From Hsuehochloa calcarea (taxonomy: Eukaryota; Streptophyta; Magnoliopsida; Poales; Poaceae): 64,000 nt of DNA. Below the pieces are notes generated by a model. That model saw nothing but the letters and a program-made list of their open reading frames with translations, did not search any database and was not told where the DNA came from. The translations under genes and the position numbers were made by a program. Positions 59,862 to 64,000 of this stretch are shown one piece after another; within the stretch, counting starts at the first letter, position 1; every line of letters starts with the position of its first letter. The DNA lies in assembly GCA_036346395.1 (NCBI GenBank), contig CM070596.1:22172177-22236176 (forward strand), given 5' to 3'.

Positions 59862-62800
59862 CTAGTCAGAGTCAGGGTCGGCGTCGACGATATCTGGCAT
59901 TGAGTCTTCCGACTCCGCGTCAGACAAGTCAGTCTTGCTTGGCTGGGTGAGGCAGGTCGAAGAGCCCTCTGGTGCTTGATGGCTGCTTGACGCACCAACT
60001 GGAGCAATTGGAGCTTCACCTGAGGTTCCCGTGTTGCTGGGCGACGCATCGACAGCCGGGGCTTTGTTCTGAAGATGACCGGCATGGTCAGTGTGCTTCT
60101 CGAAAACTGGGGCAGCCGCAGGTTTCTGGGGATCAGCCGGCATTGTGTAGACTGGAGTTGAAACGGCACTGGAGCTAGAAACCACTGTGTTTAGCTTGGC
60201 AGTTTCTTCTGCGGCCGCATCCACCATGTTGACATCACTCTTGCCGGACGTTGGAACATCTTGTACTGCCTCAGGAATGCTAGGTGAACCAATTTGTGGA
60301 TGTTCTTTTATGAGTGCGCTTTGGTTTTCATCCCGTGACATCTCGACTGCTGTATCTTTTCCTTCAGGACCATCTTTCACCAGAGTCTCTGTTGGCTCGT
60401 CATCCTTGGTGGATGCCAACCAATCATCATACATGTCTTCATCCTCCATAGCCTGACGCTGGTCTCCAGATGGTGAAAACTTATATTTGCCAGCACCAAA
60501 AACTGCCTTTTCTGGTGCACCATAATCGAGTCCAGGGCCTATAGGACCTGCTCTTTCTAGAGAAAGGGCTCGAGGTGCATAAGAACATCCAAAGCCAGCA
60601 ACGCACGCGAACAAAACTCTGCAAGCCTAGTGCCTATATCTAGCTTCCTGTAATGAACAAAAGATAAAAGTTATTACATAAATGGATATTTGGAACCCTC
60701 TACTACCTAACCCTCCCACTCGGAATATAGAACCAACAGAAAAAGGGCAAATCAAGATCATGGGTTCAAGTGTGCGGGCATGAGTGTACCAACACTAGTT
60801 GATTATTGTTTTTGTCTGCAAACTGTATCATGTCAAAAAGTTAAGGGTACAAGACAATTTCTAGTCAGCTTATATTCCGTTTCAGTGCAAAACCTCTAAT
60901 CTTTTCTTTCAATCAACTATACATTAATTAGGAGACAAATGAAATACTCATATGTGACCACTAAACTAAACAACATGCTAAGAAATTTTACCTCTTCTGA
61001 AGAGTTCAATTCCTTGGGCTAAATAAGGAGGGCGGGCATGAAAAGAAGAAAGAAAAGATGCCAGCAGTGCCTTCAATGAAGCAAGTTGGAAGTCTGATAT
61101 GCTTGGCTCCCCAACTGTGGATGGTTTTTTCTCATACCCCCCTCCTGTGTCACAAGCACTTCTAGCTATGTTAATTAGGAGCAAGTCCACTTCTGCCCTC
61201 CAGTGATCTGTCCTCAATGAACCCCCCTGATCAAGGTGATAAAATGAATATCACATTAAACTGTTCTTACGCAGTATATACATGAGAGTCACTACTGCAA
61301 ATGTGAACGATTTAGGTCCAGTCAATATAGTACCAATTGGATGACGTTGGATGACACAGCAATGACAAAATGCTATTGAAAATAATAGGGTGCAGTGTCA
61401 ATAAATCGTGAGAAAAAAATACTATATCCAGTACAATAATAATATATTTTGTCAATTGGCACGGTATCCAAAAACCTATTAATTTGTACTAGTCTCTGGA
61501 AAAACCTATTATCCAGCAGGAAAACCAATATATCAGATGAAAAAAAATGTTTCTCTTGGATGAACACATATATAGAGAATAAATTCTAATGAGAAAAAGA
61601 AACACAAGAAACAGTAATAAGAAAAATAGAAGACATGCAAACAAGATAGATTAGAGGCATACCACATTCAGAAGAATTTCCAATGTTTCTAGTGCAGCTA
61701 TTTTGACAGAGAGTGGAGTCAACATTATACCATCAGCTGTTGTTTCAGGAGTCACTCCCTTCGATGTGGTTGGTATGGAAGAACTTTTCCTTTTCTTAAG
61801 GCTGATTGCGGCCTTCTCTGAACCTGACGCATGTGAGTTTTGCATTTGTGATTCTTGCTTCCTCTTCTTGGAGTAACTTTTTGATGATGATTCGTTTGTC
61901 ACTTTTGATAGATCTGTGCTGAATAAAGTCACGTCGTTTCCACAACTATCATCCAGATCACCAACTGCATTGCTGACTATTACCTCAAGCAAATGCAGAG
62001 ACATCCCTGATAACAAAGACACCTATTCAGCAACAGGTGCAACTGGAAATTGACTAAGGCTTCATTTGGGATTGCGGTGGATTATGAAAACCTTGTTTGG
62101 TTTTGCCGCTTTTAGATACTTGGGTGTTTGGCTAGCTGTTTTTTTCCTTAATCAAGTTGCAAATGGATATATTATTGTGTTCCAGAATATATTAGATGAA
62201 ATGTGAGAGGACAACCATTGGATAACAGAACTAATGTAACTTCAATCTGATTTATTAAATAGAGTAATAGACTTTTCACAATTTCTTTTTCACAGCAGCT
62301 TTAAAAGCAAGCACAGACAACAACTGCAAATTGAGCCTAAAAGACGACCAAGGCTAAGAACCAAACATGCAGATGGATGCAGTTGGAAGTATGACAGTCA
62401 TTCCACAAACAAAAGCATGAAATGGACCAATCCTGTAGGGAATGTGAATGTAAAGTTACGAATCTCAAGTTTTAAAGACATGGAAAAATGGTTAAACCAT
62501 AGTCCCTTGTACGCAACATGGGAGATATCTCCAAGATCTAACCTGTTAGCAACTCCAACAAATACCCTGAGGAAGCTAAATTTGAGGTTCTGATGGAGCA
62601 TCACTGCCATGGAAGAAAAAACCGGCCGGTAACCGACCGGCGGTTACCGGGTTTACCGGTGGGCTCCGGGAAAAGGAAAACCGGCCGTTTTTTGCCGGTT
62701 TGGCCAGTTCAAATTCCAAATTTTGAATCTTGCCTGGTTTTTAAGCAAATTCAAATGAAATCCGTCCGGGTTTTTTTCCGGGAAATCCGGGAACCGGCCG

Positions 62801-63947
62801 GGTTTTTTTCCCGGCCGGCGACCGGGATTCCCCCCGGGAATGGGTTTTCTATCCTTGATCACTGCCAAAGGTTTATTATAAACTATATCCCTCTTATCAG
62901 TGACAGTAATTACAAATTTGCTGACGCAACATGCCAAAGAGAAAATATTTGAAGAATGATGCATTTTGTCATGTGGGGACGTTATTACCAGCGCCGCCGC
63001 CGGCAGGATCAGCCTCAACCGGCGCACGCCACAGCCCCATCCAATTCAGCAGCAGCCGAATATGCTATCCCTTAATTCCCTTATCTCCCCATTGAATTAG
63101 AGATAAGATAGTTTGTAGAGACAAGGTTTGCTTTTTAAATTAGAGATGGGATATTTGAATTAGAGATCAGATTAGTTATTTGAATAAGAGATAAAGTTAG
63201 AGATCGATTGTTAGGGGCTGTAACTTAATAGCTGGCTGAAACCTCATTAAGATCAAGCAAGAAATATTAAAAGGGTTTCTACCCACAAACCTGCCGCGTT
63301 GCTTTTAAAATTAGAGATGGGATATTTGAATTAGAGATTAGATTAGTTATTTGAATAAGAGATAAAGTTAGAGATCGATTGTTAGGGGCTGCTACTTAAT
63401 AGCTGGCTGAAACCTCATTAAGATCAAGCAAGAAATATTAAAAGGGTTTCTACCCACAAACCTGCCGCACCCTGTGCTTTGGCACGCCGACATCACGGCA
63501 CCGCCGAGGCGCAGGCGTGCGGTTCCGTGTCCACTTACCTCGCACTCATATTTCTTGCGTTCATTCTTGTTGACGAATTCGGGTCGTGACACATTTCAAA
63601 ATTATGTGTTCAAAATGGCAACAGGAAAAAAGAAAGAATGGATGCTGTATTTCTGAAAACAGGCATGCCATAATACATTTCTAGTCTGAGATACTATCAC
63701 AGTATTACCATGACAAAAAAACTAATTATGATTATAACTTCTTATCGTCACTTGTATTCTATTAAAAGCTACCATCATACAACTGTAAACAAACACACAA
63801 GAAATAAAGAATCACCTACCAACTCCCATGGAGGTCAGCAGTAGCTGCACAATGTTGTAAACTTTTGTCCTCATGGTAGGCAACTTCACTATTTTGAAGA
63901 ACTCAGTAATAAGCCGTACAATATTAGCAGCATGTGGTAAAAGTTGG
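59862..63947 (-). CDS. PELP1/RIX1-like ribosome-assembly protein, 3' half (5' end outside the window)
   Basis: PELP1/Rix1 proteins are scaffold subunits of the nucleolar Rix1 complex in late 60S ribosome maturation. Four exons on minus: 63947-63820, 62006-61663, 61226-60992 and 60639-59862, all with GT-AG borders; the stop TAG is at 59864-59862. Joined reading: VRLITEFFKIVKLPTMR...LLLTSMGVG, MSLHLLEVIVSNAV, a basic stretch with KKRKQES and KKRKSSS (likely nuclear localisation), LSVKIAALETLEILLNVGG, LRTDHWRAEVDLLLI, FQLASLKALLASFL, ARPPYLAQGIELFRR, GTRLAEFCSRALLALDVLMH, then PRALSLERAG and an acidic, Ser/Pro-rich tail ending SMPDIVDADPDSD. The order of motifs fits plant PELP1 homologues. One base is missing near 60574, shifting the frame between LDVLMH and PRALSL. 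The last acceptor is either CTAG/ATATAGG (in frame, used here) or ACAG/GAAG eight bases earlier (out of frame). Confidence 0.8.
62596..62845. repeat. GC-rich CCGG-repeat block in a PELP1-like intron
   Basis: Dense runs of ACCGGCCGG, GGTTACCGG and CCGGGAA motifs, with self-complementary parts, lie within the 1813-base intron 62007-63819. They are unlike the AT-rich intron around them. It is probably a small transposon relic; no terminal repeats or duplication could be fixed. Confidence 0.45.
63130..63469. repeat. 170-bp tandem duplication in a PELP1-like intron
   Basis: Unit 1 (63130-63300) and unit 2 (63301-63469) start GCTTTT(T)AAA and end ACAAACCTGCCGC, and are nearly identical (a few substitutions such as GTAACTT versus CTACTT). 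Each contains GAATTAGAGAT repeats. No coding content. The high identity suggests a recent duplication. Confidence 0.85.
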
Positions 63948-64000
63948 CTGCAGGATGGTAAGCATAAATTAGATATTCCTTTTCCATTAATCAGCTCAAA

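Overview
The window is nuclear DNA from a grass, probably Oryza or a close relative. The evidence is a GC-rich gene 5' end, GT-AG introns, and dense nested grass-type transposons: Ty3/gypsy Tat and CRM-like elements, SIRE/Maximus-type copia elements, a CACTA element with CACTACTACA ends, and a LINE-1. Species assignment is inference. I see no bacterial, organellar, tRNA, rRNA or CRISPR feature.

Layout. (1) 1-11.9 kb: broken LTR retrotransposons, mostly on the minus strand, made of two recurring LTR families that I call A and B, a pol-less element with a conserved accessory ORF, and a minus-strand gypsy gag. (2) 11.9-18.7 kb: a decayed Tat-lineage gypsy element with gag, protease, RT, two RNase H segments and integrase, and with minisatellites in its 5' LTR and 3' region. 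(3) 18.7-23.1 kb: a fragment of LTR family C, a 5'-truncated LINE, and a hAT-derived (DUF4371) pseudogene split by a 1.1-kb non-autonomous CACTA element. (4) 23.5-26.4 kb: AT-rich sequence with no supported gene. (5) 26.4-52.5 kb: one nested stack. An outer SIRE-like element without pol (LTR B, gag, accessory ORF) carries a CRM-type solo LTR, a full CRM-like gypsy element, two LTR-A insertions and two LTR-C insertions. Target-site duplications make most of the boundaries readable.

(6) 52.5-64 kb is the genic end. A DEAH-box splicing helicase of the Prp22/DHX8 (DEAH5) type lies on the plus strand in two exons. Converging on it from the minus strand are the last four exons of a PELP1/RIX1-like ribosome-assembly protein, whose 5' part lies beyond the window. 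Both genes look functional in sequence, but each carries one small indel that breaks the reading frame: a 2-base loss in a CT run near 53,870 and a 1-base loss in a C run near 60,574. These are either assembly errors or real lesions.

The genes do not form a pathway cassette. The two host genes both serve RNA metabolism (spliceosome disassembly and 60S ribosome maturation), but their adjacency is probably incidental. Most of the rest is retrotransposon decay. The most distinctive points are the pol-less SIRE-like family with its own accessory ORF, the CRM-like pol frame that runs into its 3' LTR, and an LTR-C insertion exactly inside the TATA box of the outer LTR.
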